A stretch of 64,000 nt of DNA from NCBI GenBank assembly GCA_905221605.1, contig CAJNDS010000069.1, positions 612,001-676,000 of the forward strand, written 5' to 3'. Shown here piece after piece: positions 34,341 through 47,800 of the stretch (position 1 is the stretch's first letter; the number at the start of each line of letters is the position of its first letter). Both the position numbers and the translations under genes were made by a program. Source of the DNA: Symbiodinium natans (lineage: Eukaryota > Sar > Dinophyceae > Suessiales > Symbiodiniaceae). Below the pieces are notes generated by a model. That model had not been told where the DNA came from. It ran no database searches and worked only from the letters and a program-made list of their open reading frames with translations.

Positions 34341-37300
34341 CCGAAAGCCTAAACCCCTAAAAACCCTACAAACTAAAACCCTAAGCCGTAAGCCCGTAAG
34401 CCCTTAACCCTGACCATGGAAGCTGGGCCAAAAGGCTGCGAGCCGAAACGGCGAGCGCGGAGCAAGCTGGTCCCCCAAATCCCATGACAAGGGTTTAGGG
34501 TTTAGGGTTTAGGGTTTAGGGTTTAGGGTTTCGGGTTTCGGGTTTCGGGTTTAGGGTTTAGGATCCCTCCGATCCCCCAAGAAACTAGCATTTAGGTTCT
34601 AGGGTCACAAGGCTTTGGGGAATCTTGAAAGCAGGAAAAATGCGCACGACTGGAGGGGTCCACATAGGTCAGAACTGCAAAGGAACCTGGCTGGGTTTAA
34701 GTTTCCAGGGATTCAAAACGAGTCCGGTGATTAGGCCCACGTTCCCAACCCCAAAGCACTAAACCCGAGAGGACTGTCAAGGGCCACAAGGCTTAGACCC
34801 TGAACCCTAAACCCTAATATGAGCTTAACCTGAAGTTTGGGGACCTCTTTCGAGATCGCGCAGTAGCTATAAGGGCCTGAGTATGGGACATAGGTGGGCA
34901 GCTCTAATTGGGGATCCCTTATATACTTCAGAGCTTTTTAAGAAAGGTACGCGCAAACCCTACATTCTGAATCTACCTGGAACCTCGAAACCCTGCAACA
35001 TTCCCCTACTAACCCGCTGAGAAAGAACCAAGCCCCAAATCCTTGAGTCAGGAGCCCGCAGGATTAACGATCCTACCTACTAAACCCTAAACCCTACAAC
35101 CCCCGCGGAGTAGCTGAAGGGCAGACTTCGCAGCCATTAACGTCCAGAGAGCGCGACACACCCCTAAAGAATATACTAGACTCCACAATTAAAAGGGGCC
35201 TAGAGTTTAAATTCATAATCATGGGGATATCCTCTAAACTCTCTGGTGGGCTTTGGATAGATTTCAGGGGGGCCTGAGAAAAATATTTATGGCATTATGG
35301 AGGGATATACAATAATGTTCCCTCCTTAGCGTGTTCGCCCACCCCCCCCCCCCAAACAGTCGAGGCTGATTTTGGCTGTCTTTAAACGGTTCGAGATTTT
35401 ATATGATTTCAAAAAAAGGGACGAGGTCATATGAGTTTAAAAGGGACAGCGGGAACCGGCAACAGTCTATTAAAGGACCGCCGCGCGAAATATTTCTGCT
35501 TCATTGCGCAGTTTAGGGAGGGTGGAACATTATAGGGCTTAAAGAAGTCATATCATACAAAGATATAAGGGCCCACATCATTAAACGAAGTACGGGTGTG
35601 TGTGTGTGTGCGTATAATGTATATATATATATGTATATGTATCGGTATGTGTGTATATATATAATACAAAAATGACCCAGGATTGTAGGTGGGTCTTGGG
35701 AAGTTTTCGGCGCTGCAGGAATGGCGTTCTCCCTTCGGAGGTTGCCACGGCTGCATTCGGTGCCATGTCGGTAGTAAAAGTCCCGGGTGCAGGGTTTAGG
35801 GTTTAGGGTTTAGGGTTGAGGGTTTATAGGCGGGTTTTCGAAAGTTATGGGTCGTGCTAAGGGTCTCTTTCTCATACTTTCGGCATGGGGGTGCCGGAAG
35901 GGGCCATAACCAGATATAGTTTTCCCTCCATAATTACCAAAGCACATGTACCTCAATGGCACTGCAGCTACGACGACTGCGGCCGCCTGTGCGCCATTCG
36001 GCGCAAGCGGACGCAAGTTAAAACTGCGGTGCTTTGCTGACAATGCGACGAGCCAGGTTGCAGGGCATGGGGTCATGGTACTTGTGGATTGGGGCTTAGG
36101 CGTTTTGGGGCCTTATGTCTAGGGTCCCAAACTCATCGGGCAAAAGAACGACATCAAGATGCAGCAGGAACTACCAAGAGATGGTAGCAGCAGCGAAAAC
36201 CCTAAACCGAAAACCCCATGACCATAGTGACTCAAGGTCATTCATTCCCTCGGATGAGCTACTTCAGGGATGAGAAATCCCAACCCTGAAATTGGCGGAT
36301 TTTGCTTCAGGGTTTAGGGTTTAAGGTTTAGGGCTGTGGGCCGAGGACCTGTCTGTAACAGGGGGCTGGAGGCTCAACCCTTGACCCACAACAAGCTTTG
36401 GGCCTACACCTCCTGAGGATTCAGGATCAACTACTGCCTGATGATTCTGGGAGTTTTGGGTTTAGGGTGTTTAGGGTTTAGGGTGCTTAGGGCTTGGGGT
36501 ACTTGGGGTTGAGGGTGTTTAGGGTTTATGGGTGGTCAGCGTTTAGGGTTTGGGTTGAGGGTTTAGAGGGTCGAGAGTGGCTCTACACGATGTGGGGTGG
36601 AAGTTAGATGCTCAGAACCCTCCTAACCTCCCTAAAACCTGAACCCCTACACCCCTAAACCCTAAACCCATAATCCCTAAACCCTAAACCCCTAATTCCT
36701 AAACACGAAACCCCTAACCCAAAACCCCTAAACCCCAAAACCCCTAAACCTCTAATCCCTAAACACGAAACCCCTAATCTTTCCTTGCGAAAAACCCAGA
36801 GAATCACTTAAGATGCCATTGGGTCGGCCATAAACAAAGAAGTGAAAAACCCAAACCCAACGACCCAGGGCCCCAGCCCATGCGCCAGGCCACGTGTTCG
36901 GGTGCAGAGGTACACCACGCGGTCAGATGAGGAAGGCTCAGAAGCTTCAAACTTCAGGCTTTGGGTGTTTAAAGCCTTACAAACCTAAATCCTAAACCCC
37001 CAACCCCTGAACCCCGTAGTTAAAGTGAAGTGTTCAGGGTGGAGGGTTTACCCTATCCACCCGCCAAGACCGTACAGCTGGGAGCCTCCCAGAGCTTGGA
37101 TACAAACGCCTGCAGCCGATGGCTGCTACTGGGTATGATCATGCGCGGCGAATCCAGCGCTTAGGAGTCAGGTTCAAGGTACAGGGGCAACCTCAACCCC
37201 TGAATAGGGGGTTTAGGGTTTAGGGTTTAGGGTTTAGGGTTTAGGGTTATCCTTCAAGTTGTGCGGTGCCAAGAAGGGCCACTCATGTAGGTGTGGTTCC

Positions 37301-38027
37301 CCATACGGTAGTGGTGCCTGTAAGGCGGGAATACCCCCCTAGTATGATAAACTATTGGGATTTCCGCCCTAAACCCTAAACCCTAGACCCTAGACCCTAA
37401 ACCCTAAACCTAAACCCTTTTCCCTAAACCCTCAACCCTAAACCCCAAACCTATTTCGGGGGTCCCTTTTAAAACGACTATAGTCTGTGGGTGGGTATAT
37501 GCGGGGTACCCCGATTTTGGGAAATGAACAACTGGGTCATACGAAAACTCCAACTGTTGATGCGCAACCGGCCCCACACTTGAGATCAACCACGAAATGT
37601 CATGACTCGCCCAAGCTTGATCAAACAACTTCGTCACACGTTTCGTGCTCTAATTGGCTCTAAATTACAGGCCCATCTGGCATCTCCATACATTTCTGAA
37701 AGTTGAAAGGTACCACAACCCTACTTTGGAGTAGACCCTGGAAACAAAGTATATACTGTTTAGGTATAAGCAGCTATGATAGGAACCCGGAACCAAAAAA
37801 GTATTACAGTATAGTACTCCGAAAAAAGGCCGATAATTCAGACGGCATGTGCTTTAAACTGACTTGGCCGGCTCTTAGACGTTGAAGGTCTCAGTCTTGG
37901 AACAAGCCTTCTGCGCAGCTGGCCCGGCATCGTCCTTGCAGACCACAACTGAAGCCCTAAACCCTACACTCTAAACCCTAAACCCCAAACCCTAAACCCT
38001 ACCCTAAATCCAAAACCCTAAGAAACG

Positions 38028-38192
38028 ATGGCCGTAGCGGGTCCCGGCTACCCGAAGGGTGCCAGTCAGTTTTTAGAAGTGACCAGAAGTCATGGTGCAG
38101 GTTCTTCATTCTTGGGCGAGCGTGTTGTTCGGGACAAAGCGGCGCGCTACTTCGACAGGGTTTTGGGCTTCAAGATCGAAGACACCCAATGA
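38028..38192 (+). CDS. Small open frame (54 codons), hypothetical
   Basis: ATG at 38028, TGA at 38190-38192; contains DKAARYFDRVLGFKIEDTQ, which looks protein-like. It would be on the strand opposite to every secure gene, so it may be chance. No family recognised. Confidence 0.2.
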   Translation: MAVAGPGYPKGASQFLEVTRSHGAGSSFLGERVVRDKAARYFDRVLGFKIEDTQ

Positions 38193-38209
38193 CTGCTTGC
38201 ACAAAACTG

Positions 38210-38336
38210 ATTAACGGTCTCCCGCAGGCAGAATGCAGTACGTGCTTTGCTGGCATAATTCCGGTAGCAAGTGGGCTGATGGTGCCAGACCCAGCAGCAG
38301 GTTCTCGGCAGCTTGGTACGTACGAGCCCTCAGCCC
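38210..38336 (-). CDS. Exon-like stretch, unknown protein
   Basis: After a CTTCAG acceptor the minus strand reads GLRARTYQAAENLLLGL and continues open (APSAHLLPELCQQ). A CTG|GC donor would close a 17-codon exon. The opposite strand is open too. Confidence 0.3.
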
Positions 38337-39417
38337 CTGAAGCTTCGCGGGCAGAAAGCTCTAAACCCTAAACCCTGGACCACAAATCGTAAACCCTGAG
38401 CCTAAATCCTGAAGCCTAGACCTTAAACCCTCAGAAACCCTGGATCTCTTCCACAACCCTCAAAAAAACACATCCCAAGCCCATACTTCGAATACAAAAC
38501 CCCCGAAGTTTCGGGTTTAGGGTTTAGGGTTTAGGGTTTAGGGTTTAGGGTTTAGGTTATCCTCCATTAGTCCCACCCACCCTTCAGCCCTCTCAACGTG
38601 CCAGGGGGCAGCCGACCACATTTCGGCATCACCACTCGCCGTCGTCTCTACCTTTCATTCATTCTTTTTTGGGGATGGTTAAGGTTTAGGGTTGGGGAAC
38701 TTCGCCGAAACCCAACTCGAATCCCAGGTCCGCTCAGTAAGAGGTGCCATGACAAAAAAGGTCCCGACAACACGGGGGCCCAAGTTTAGAACCACATGAA
38801 TACAGCCTTTTGGGCCAAGAAACTTCCCAGAGTCTAGGCACTAAACTCTGAACCCTAAACCCAAATACCTGACATGAATGGGGATGTGGTGGAAGAGAGG
38901 TCTGTTCCTTAAAGAATTCAATTCGAAGCCAGCTAAAGGCCCTGGGGTTCTAGGGTTTTGTTGAACAAAAGGAAGTGTGGGCCCGAAAAAGCGGATGGTT
39001 TGCGGTTCCCTGAACCCTGAAACTCTAGTTAAACCACATCAGTGCTTCTGGGGCTGAGCATGAAACCGCATAACTGAATAACTCTCTAACACCCCCAGTA
39101 AACCCTGCAAGACTAAACAGCTGATCCCTAAGCCTCTGCACTCCTACACCCTCTGTGGGCTTTAAAAAGCTTATCCCTAATTAAACTCTAAAACTCCTGA
39201 ACACTAAACCTACAAACCTAAAAACCCTAAACTCCGAAACTCTTGAACTCCGAAACTCCAAAAACCCTAACCCCTAAACTCTTAAACTCCTGTACCCAAA
39301 AACCTCAAATCTGCGCCCTAAACTCCTGCGTAAACCCTGAACCCTAAGCCCGAAGCCCTAGACCCTAAACTCCCAGACTCCTAATTCCAACCCAAAACAA
39401 TAAACTCCTAGTCCTAA

Positions 39418-39473
39418 ATTAACCCTAAACCCTAAACCCTAAACCCTAAACCCTAAACCCTAAACCCTAAACC
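39418..39473 (-). repeat. (CCCTAAA)n array
   Basis: Eight units in a stretch (39.0-39.5 kb) that otherwise consists of degenerate CCCTAAA-like sequence. Confidence 0.95.
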
Positions 39474-40322
39474 CCAAAGTCCTAAAGTCCTAAAGGGACC
39501 AGGGGATGCCTCGCTGGGCCGCAGTGACGACAACGTCTGGGGAGCACCGTCCGCACCAACCAGTGACCTTGTCTGGCTTAGGCGTAGCGGTGTAGGGCTT
39601 AGGGTTTAGGGTTGAGGGTTTGGGGTTGAGGGTTTGGGAGTTCAGCTTTTAGGAGTGTAGGAGCTGATTAGGGTTCGGTAGCTCAGAGTTTAAGCAGGTT
39701 CGGGTTTACGGTTGATGAGGCGCCCCTATCAGCAAGCTTCTGGTTTAGCCTCTGATAAACTTGAGGAGCGATGGGTTATCTAGACCCAAGAGAAACCTAG
39801 GGGTACCCTTTTCGGTTTAAAGGGGCTCATATGGGAACCAATTCTCACAAAATGGAGTAAGGGCCTGGGGCCTAGATTAAGATATATCAGCATTCATGAC
39901 TAGAACTAGAACTTAAAGAATAACACTTTTGATTGCAACATTTCCCCGAAGTTCAACCTGCAAGTCACGTCAGGGGCCTGGAACTTTGTTCTCGCTTCGA
40001 AACGGACAAGCGTCCACGGTGTCCCCCTCCCCAGAATACCCGAATGTTGCCAAGAGCAGGTGAAGACCAGGTGCGCAATTCACAGGGAATCAGAAGAAGA
40101 AAGCGTGGGCTCGTTTCGAAGGCGACACTCACTCACTCACTCACTCACAGGCGACTACGGATAACCCTAAATCCTAAGCCCTAGTAGCCCCAAAGGGTGG
40201 GAATGGATTCGTGTCATCCACATGCCTTCGAGTTTCGGGTTGCAGGGTGTAGGGGCTGCAACCCTGAAGCCCCAAACCCTAGACCCTAAACCCTAAACCC
40301 TAGTTCCCTTGCTACTGCACGC

Positions 40323-40360
40323 CAAGCGTGCGCAAAGCGCTGCGCCCGGGAGACCAGCGC
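40323..40360 (-). CDS. Exon-like stretch ALVSRAQRFAHA
   Basis: Acceptor CTGTCAG|G and donor TTG|GC on the minus strand. The plus strand also has a good GT donor here (ACAG|GT), so strand is not certain. Confidence 0.3.
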
Positions 40361-42782
40361 CTGACAGGTCTGGTGAGGGGGTTTAGGGTTCAGGGTTTAG
40401 GGTTTCGGGTTTAGGGTTTAGGGTTTAGGGGGCGAAACTGGCCGACAACTTCAAACCAAAGTTACGCATGCTGATCAAAGAAGTTAAGGTTTTACAATGC
40501 CGCCGAGAACTAGGTTCCCCTAACCTTAAACCCAATACACAGTAAGCAGCCCTATATGCACTTTTATATATCCGATAAACCCTACACCCATCCCCTGTGA
40601 ACCCCCTAAACCCTAGAAGGCCTCAAACCCTACAAACCCTGAAGCCTAAACCCTATAAATCCTAGACCCTATAAACCCTAAACCTTTATAAACCCTAAAC
40701 AGCCTAAACCTTGCAAACCCTGAACCCTAAACCCGACACCCCAAACCCCCGTTTGGGAAGGTAGTCCTGTAGCTCGGGGCCCTCAAGGAGTGCGTCGGTG
40801 ACCTCGACAAGTGACTTGCTTCTGCTTCTTTTAGGGGGTTAAGGGTTTAGGGTTTAGGGTTTAGGGTTTAGGGTTTAGGGTTTAGGGGGGGGTTTAGGGT
40901 CTATGTAGAGTTTAGGGTTTGGTGTTTGGGGCTTCGGGGCGTAGCACTCTTAGGGCTTTAGAGCTTGGAGGGCTTCAGGATTGAGTTCGTGTCATCTCGG
41001 GATCGCGCGTCCCAACCTCCAAAACACCCACACATCCCTAAACCCCAAACTCCAAGCCCTAAACCTAAACCCTCAGACTTGTAGCCCAAAATAGCGGCAA
41101 TGTCCCTAAGAAGATCCGGATTAAGAACCCAAAGTTCGAAGCTCGGGCCCTCTCAAATCTAAACAGCGTAAGGCCTGATTGAGGCTTGTTGCTATCGGGG
41201 GTTTAGGGTTTAGGGCTTCATGATTTAGGTAAGGGCTGAGGCCTTCTGTACGCAAACCCTTAGCCACCCCTTCGAAGCAAATCCTGGAACCCTTTAAACA
41301 TCTACACACTGGCCGTTACACAGCCAACCCTAGAACAATCTTGAAGCAATTCCAATTACACAAACCATCCGCGCACGTAAAGTAGAGCCCAAATTACAAA
41401 GCCCCTGAAACTCCAAACCCTACACCCTAAACCCTAAACCTCCACACCCCCAAACCCCCAAACCCCAACCCCCTAACCCTAAACCCTAAACCCTAAGCCC
41501 CTAAACCCCGAAACCCTAAACCCTAAACCCCTAAACCACCACTCAAGGCGGGCCACCAGCAGCCCTTCTTCCGGGAGCCCCTCGATTTGGCCGATGAGGA
41601 GGATCCCGAAGATCCTCGGAGTGATATATAGTGATATATAGTGATATATATATATATATATAGGTTGTTTGGGGTTTAGGGTTTAGGGTTTAGGCTTCAG
41701 GGTCTAGGGTTTACGGTTTAAGGTTTAGGGTGTAGGGTTTAGGGTTAGGATTTAGGGTTTAGGGTTTAGGATTTAGGGTTAGGGTTTAGGGTTTAAGGAT
41801 TGGGGTTTAGGGTTTAGGATTTAGGGTTTAGGGTTTAGAGTTTCGGGTGCGGGGTAGAGAACGATGCCACTCACGGCAAGTGGTGTCAAAATCATGGAGT
41901 GGTCAGCATGATAAGCCCCAAACCCTAAACCCTAAACATGTACTACACAAGAGGAAGCCGCCGCGGCCCCCTGCGGCCCCCAGCGACCCTCAGCCCTCCG
42001 GCCCAAGCTGCCCAAAAACCCTGAAAACCCTAAACCCATGCTTCACACCCACAGTGCCTCCGGTTGATGACTTGAGAGGTTTCGGCAGCAGAGAATTTCA
42101 GTTATACAGCTGCGCGGCCCCTCATCCTGCAGCACTCCAGCTACAGCAAATCAGAACTGCTTTAGGCCCGCTCAGGACAGCAATACACTGTTCAACCCTA
42201 AACCCTTCTTCCAACTTTCAAGTCGCTTGGGGGGATGCGTATCAGCAAGTGCCGTCCGCCGATTAGAATTCAGAATAACTCAAACGCGTGTGCGCCGCAG
42301 CCCAAGATTCACTTCCGGGTTAAACTCTGAAGTGATAGGCCGCTTTGTGTATCAAGCGTATCCCTCGAAATTTTAGGGCACTGAAAGGGTACGTACATAA
42401 TATGGATCAAGCCCCCGGCACACGCACATCATGGACTGAAGCTTAGTAAGGCAAACAAAGATGCCGAGGCCACCAGCATTTCTTACCACTCATCCGGGTT
42501 GGAAACGGAAGCCCCAAACTTCAGGGAGTTCTGCCGCGAGCCCTAAGCTCATGACGATGTGTTTGATGGAGTCCCTTGCCTTGAAATAGCTCACAATTCG
42601 GTTTTGTCTTTGACACAAACCCAAATCAAAGCACCAGGAAATCCGCACCAATTTCGGCCCAGGAGGGGTCAATTTAACTCATTGAAGAAAACAAAAGAAA
42701 AGCACACGGCGTCTGTAGTGAGACGCACGAAACCCTAAAAGCCCAAACTCTGCAGACGCACCATGCCCAAAAGAGGCAACAC

Positions 42783-43145
42783 ATGAATGGCCTACCACTA
42801 CCCGTGAGGGCGGTACAAACCCCAGCAAGCCACTGCTTCTCAAGGGCGGCTCGGGAACAAGCCTACAGACAAAGTGTGCAGACACTAGAACATGATGCTC
42901 GGGATCAGGTGACCTTGTCTTCTGTATGCCAGGCCGGCAGAAGAGACGATGTGTGCATGTTCGAGATGTCTCGTAGACCACACCCTTCGAAGCTTCAGCA
43001 GCTGAAAGAGCAAACTCTCAAACACGAGCACGAGAAAAAGCACCAGAAACTATTGTGCGTACAAGCCAAGGAGCTGCAAATGTCGATACAAGGGACCGCC
43101 CACCGAGATGGCGATCTTGCCTTGATGATGTGCAAGAGTTTGTGA
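42783..43145 (+). CDS. Hypothetical 120-residue frame with a coiled-coil-like end
   Basis: The C-terminal half is rich in Lys, Glu, Gln and Leu (SKLQQLKEQTLKHEHEKKHQ) and could form a coiled coil. The surrounding 42.2-43.2 kb is one of the few kilobases without telomere-like repeats. It lies on the plus strand, against the local gene direction. No family recognised. Confidence 0.3.
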   Translation: MNGLPLPVRAVQTPASHCFSRAAREQAYRQSVQTLEHDARDQVTLSSVCQAGRRDDVCMFEMSRRPHPSKLQQLKEQTLKHEHEKKHQKLLCVQAKELQMSIQGTAHRDGDLALMMCKSL

Positions 43146-44176
43146 ATTTAAGTGTTCGGGTAGGGCTTAAGGAATTACACTTTACTCTAACTTAGAACAC
43201 TAATTTACAAACAGCTTTAATGCTCTGTTGGGCTCATTTTGCAAAACCCTAAACCCTAAACCCTAATTCCCAATGAGAAACTATGTCCATACCCTAGCAC
43301 TAGAATGCCCTGAACCCTAAACCCTAAAAACTAAACCTTGAACCCCTGAAACTCTAAACCCTAAACGCTCGAATCCCTAGAACCTTGGACCCTAAACTCT
43401 GGGAAGCCTCCGGTCCAATGGGGGCTGTATGCACTGCACTGCGATTGCTTTCTTGGGTGCCGAGCCTGCTTGCCCAAACCTTAAGGATGTACTCCAATGG
43501 CAGCCCTGAAAGAGCCCAACATTTCGATCAACCCCTTGTGCCGGGCTTGTAGATCACCGGGAGGGGGTGGGGGGGGTTTAAGGGAGGCTTTTTAAGGTGC
43601 AAGGGGGGGTCTTGGGGCTAAGCTGGGGGCATGTTAAGGGCTTAAAGAGCTGATTCAACTCTCCCGCACGCCTCCCGGTAGAGCAGTATATACATATGAA
43701 GAAGTATATACTGGTATTCGTAATTCGTAGGGCAGTCCAGTGAAAGCGAGTCAGGGTAAACCCAAACCCTAAGCCTTAAATCCTAAACCCTGAGAAAATC
43801 TTTTCTGGCGAACTAGATGCCAAACTCCACACAGTTGATGCCCAGGTAGTAGCAAGCACCCTTCCTTTGATGGCTGCGCGGGCGCTTTGCTGGGAGCTCA
43901 GGATTTCGGATTGTTCGCGTATTTGGGCTTTAGGATATAGACTCCAGGGCTTACAAAAGGCGATCTCTAAACCCTCAACCCTAAACCCTACTCCCTACGA
44001 GTAAAACCCTACAACGCGCCGAGCCAAAAGCTACTAGAGCGGAAGCAAAGGAGAAAACGAGCTAAAGCTCAAGGGCTTTGGGGTTTATAGGGCTTATAGG
44101 GCTTGGAGTCTAGGGTTTACGGTGGTGTATGGGTTTAGGATAACCCTAAACTGTAAACACAAAAAAAGTTGCAAGC

Positions 44177-44243
44177 TCTGGGTCTTCTCTTGAAACTTGT
44201 GACGGTAAATCTATGGAGATGTACCAAAACAAGAAAAGACTGC
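44177..44243 (-). CDS. Possible exon 21 of the channel gene
   Basis: It follows the last secure channel exon in the correct phase (one base completes the split codon). The acceptor ends in GCAG and the putative donor is GC. It encodes SFLVLVHLHRFTVTSF-like sequence, which would be the last strand and helix of the cyclic-nucleotide-binding fold, where a hydrophobic strand followed by a phenylalanine is usual. The 3' boundary is uncertain: a GT inside the exon could also serve as donor. No further exon of this gene was found with confidence below 44 kb. Confidence 0.4.
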
Positions 44244-44455
44244 CTGCGGCGGGGGCATTAGGGCTTCCGGGCTTGGGCTTTTGGGTTCTAAGGTATTGGG
44301 GTTTAGGTGTTAGGGCTTACTTAGGCCTGGGGGAGTTCAGGGTTAAATCATGGGTTTAGTCACACACCCCCGGACGCTAAACCGAAGGCTCCTGTGCCCC
44401 TCATAAGTCAGAAGCCTCAACGGGATTTAGGATGCGGTCTTCAAGCCCTCCCCGC

Positions 44456-44830
44456 CCTGAGCCCTAAACCCTAAACCCTTAGCCTTAAACCGAAACCCTA
44501 AACCCTAAACCCTAAACCCTAAACCCTAAACCCTAAACCCTAAACCCTAAACCCTAAACCCTAAACCCTAAACCCTAAACCCTCCCCCCCACCCCCCCGC
44601 CCCCCCCCAGAAAGCATCCTTTCAGCCTTCGGGTAAGCAAGCGTCTGCGCTGTGAGCCGTCCGTGGTGGCTCCACTCCGTCCACAGCGCTGGCAAGCCTG
44701 GTACTTGCGTGGGTTTAGGGTTTAGGGTTTAGGGTTTAGGGTTTAGGGTTTTGGGGTTTTGGGGTTTTGGGTTTAGGGTTTAGGTTTAGGGTTTAGGGTT
44801 TAGGGTTTAGGGTTTAGGGTTTAGGGTTTA
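44456..44830. repeat. Long inverted telomere-like arrays flanking exon 20 of the channel
   Basis: (CCCTAAA)n at 44456-44582 and (TTTAGGG)n at 44711-44830 enclose the 55-bp exon at 44643-44697. The arrays could pair over about 100 bp. Confidence 0.95.
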
Positions 44831-47800
44831 AGGGAACCCTATGAAACCGAAAGCCTACGGCCCCGAGCCCCAACCTGCCCCCCTAACCCTAAACGCTAAA
44901 CCCTGAGCCCCTACAAGTCCTATAAGTCTGAGACCATAGAACGGCCGAAGCAAAAGCATGAAACGGATCAGGGTTGAGGGACTAAATGGACGCAGTCTTG
45001 AGTGCTTCATTTTGGGTACCTGACTTCGTATATTGCTGACCACACATTGAAGCTCACATAAAAAGCTACCCCCTAAACCCTAGACCCTAAACCCTAAACC
45101 CTAAACCCTAAACCCCCAAACCTGAGGTAAGTCTTTGCTTTGTGGGGGTCCTGCTTCGCCGTGGCTTCATGGCAGCGCCTGGAGCTTTGCGGTGAGCAGA
45201 GCGTCGTGTGGAGGAGGGGATGGCAAGGAGGGTGCCGTTGTCTTAAGGGTCCATGTACCCATATAGTATATACCTGGGCCCTAAAACTACTATATGGGAA
45301 CCCCATTTAAGACCCAAGTATATACTATTTAGGTACATGGACCCGGAAACCTAAACCACCCTCTAAACCCTAAACCCTATCAAACTTGAGTCCAACACAG
45401 CTGAGGAGCAGAACACAGCTCCCTTTGATGACAAGAGGTCGTCCCGTCTCCCTGCCAGTAGCGTTTGGGGTTTGGGGTTCAGGGATTTAGGCTTAGGGTT
45501 GTTTAGGGTTTGGGGTTTAGAGATTGGGGCTTAGGGTTTTAGAGCGTAGAGATTAAGGATTCAGGATTTGGGTTTTTTTGGGGGGAGGGGGGGAGACCTG
45601 CAGCTGTTCACCTCTCAGCGTCCTTGGGCCCTAAACCCTATAAACGCTAGTAACCCAACCCTAAACCCTAAACCCTTAGCCCTTAAACTTAAAACCTTAA
45701 AACCTAACCTTGGAAGCCTAAGCCGCAGGAACCTGCCCCCTGGGCCCTCAGAGCCTCAGCCCTGAAACTTAAGACCCTAAAGCCCGTCAAACCCTGAAGA
45801 GTTGTGTATCTTGCACAGTGAGTCAAAACCTAGGCCCTAAGCCCTAAACCCTAAACCCTCCTAACCTTATGGCCCCAAGCACCTAAACGGCACGACCCTC
45901 TGCAAGCTGGTCACCCGGCCCAGGGTTTAGGAGTTGAGGACTTCGGGCTTCAGGGTTTTTGGGGCTTTAGGGTTTAGGGTTTAGGGTTTAGGGTTTAGGG
46001 TTTAGGGTTTAGGGTTTATGGTTTAGGGTTTAGGCGCGTCGAAAACATGTTTCCGGCAGAGCCTGCAAGGTAGGTCATGCATCCAAACTGGATGACCTGA
46101 GCGGGTGCCCCAAAACCCCAAAACCCTAAACCCTGAGCCCCATGACTTGACTAGGGGCTGGGGAGGTTTAGGGCAAGCTTGTGGTTGCAAAGTTTAGGGT
46201 TCAGTGCAGAGTTCACGGGTCGGGGTGCTGTGGGTGTTCTGTGGGGTTTAGGGTTTAATGTTGCGCACGTGTTAGTCTCGCTACAAGCCATTATGCGAAG
46301 TTCCGGAAAAATTATAGAGGGTACCCCTATTGACAAGGGTTACCCGCAATCATGCGAAGTTCCTCGCCTGGGCATCCTGATTTGGGGGAAACAAAGGCTT
46401 TGTCATCTAAAAACAGAAGTTGAAGGCTTGTTTTTTGGCTCTCGGCTGAGGCAGAAGTCGTGAGGTCTGCGCCCGTAGGGTCCCGGTTTACGGAGAATGT
46501 GCAAAAACCGACAAAATTGCTTGGGGGGGGGGGGGCCTAGATACTAAAGTGTGTGCAAGATTAGGGGGTCGGGGCCCGCTATGCTATCAGTGGAGTTCCC
46601 TATTGTCCATTTCAAAAGCTCCGGAACCCCAAAAACCAGAGGCCAGATCTTGCCGAACCCCAACAGTACAAAGCAAGCAGCTCCTAAATCCTAGACAGAG
46701 ATGCAAACGAGTTCAATTGAGATATCAACATACGGAAACCAGCTTATGGGTTATATGTATCTGTACATATGTCAATATTCTGATGACTTAGATTTAAGGT
46801 CCTTAGCCGCAACCCTCTTTCGGCTGCGCCGAGCCGCGTAGACCTCCTCGCATTGCGTGGTCGGCATGAACGCATCCTCCAAGGCACCAGTCGATTGCAA
46901 AACCCCAAACCCGAAGCCGCTTCCCTTCTGCGAGAACTTTACCGTCGAGCTTAATACCATGTTGAATATTTATTGCAGTAAAGGTATTCCAAATTAATTC
47001 TAAGTCTGTTGGCCTGTCTGTTGCACGATATATCGGTGATGATGTAGGATGATACCAACCATTAATTTAAGTAATGATAAAACTACCAGAAATAAGACTT
47101 GTATAACAACATCCTTCGATGTAAATATTCCAACACTTGACTTGGGAGCACCTTTCTGAAAAAAAACTCCTGAATGCGAGGTTGAAAAGGGTATAAATGA
47201 CCTACTTTGGGGCTGATTGGAGCCCCGGCGAAAAGGCCCCTAATGTTGAACAACCTGCAGTGGTTCTTTTTATTCGGGCTATGCGCTTGGACTTTGCGAG
47301 GGCCTGAGCCCAGCAACAAAAAGCACTATGCAGCCCTGAGCCCTGCGCACCTCAATAGTCCTACGTAACCCGGAACCCTCAACCCTAAGCCCCAACCCTA
47401 TACTCAAATCCTAAACCCCTCAACTTTTAGACACTTCTTAGTAAACTTGTAGACACTTCTGACAGATGAGGCGAAAAGTTCTACAGCCAACCAGAAAGCA
47501 AGCAGGAGAGCGGCGTCCTCGCCGGACACGCAGACATGCTCCCGCATGGCATGGTGGCACAGGTTCCGGAAGAAGTAGTAGTCCTGAAGAGGTTTAGGGT
47601 TTAGGGTTTAGGGATTAGTGTTATATATAGGGCTTAGAGCTTTCTTTTTAGGTTTTGGGCTTACTGCGCCGGGCCAATAGTTCGACCCACCGACATCTAG
47701 GGGTCCTGACACTTGCGCCCCGCCCTCTTCCCCATAGACTCCTGACACAAGTGAGCCTGGGGGCCTCCTCCGGAGCTTCTATAGTACTATATTTTTAAAA

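Larger units (their letters stand above)
34345..44170. other. Gene-poor stretch with unassigned exon-like islands
   Basis: Telomere-like sequence with short GC-richer islands, some bracketed by AG|G and GC donors (near 36,850-36,930, 38,210-38,336, 40,323-40,360 and 41,545-41,620). I could not join them into a gene or fix the strand. The 3' end of the channel gene may lie here. Confidence 0.4.

Noticed and set aside
41620-41660. Promoter TATA boxes in (TA)n tracts
   Set aside because: They are microsatellites, and dinoflagellate promoters do not normally use a TATA box.
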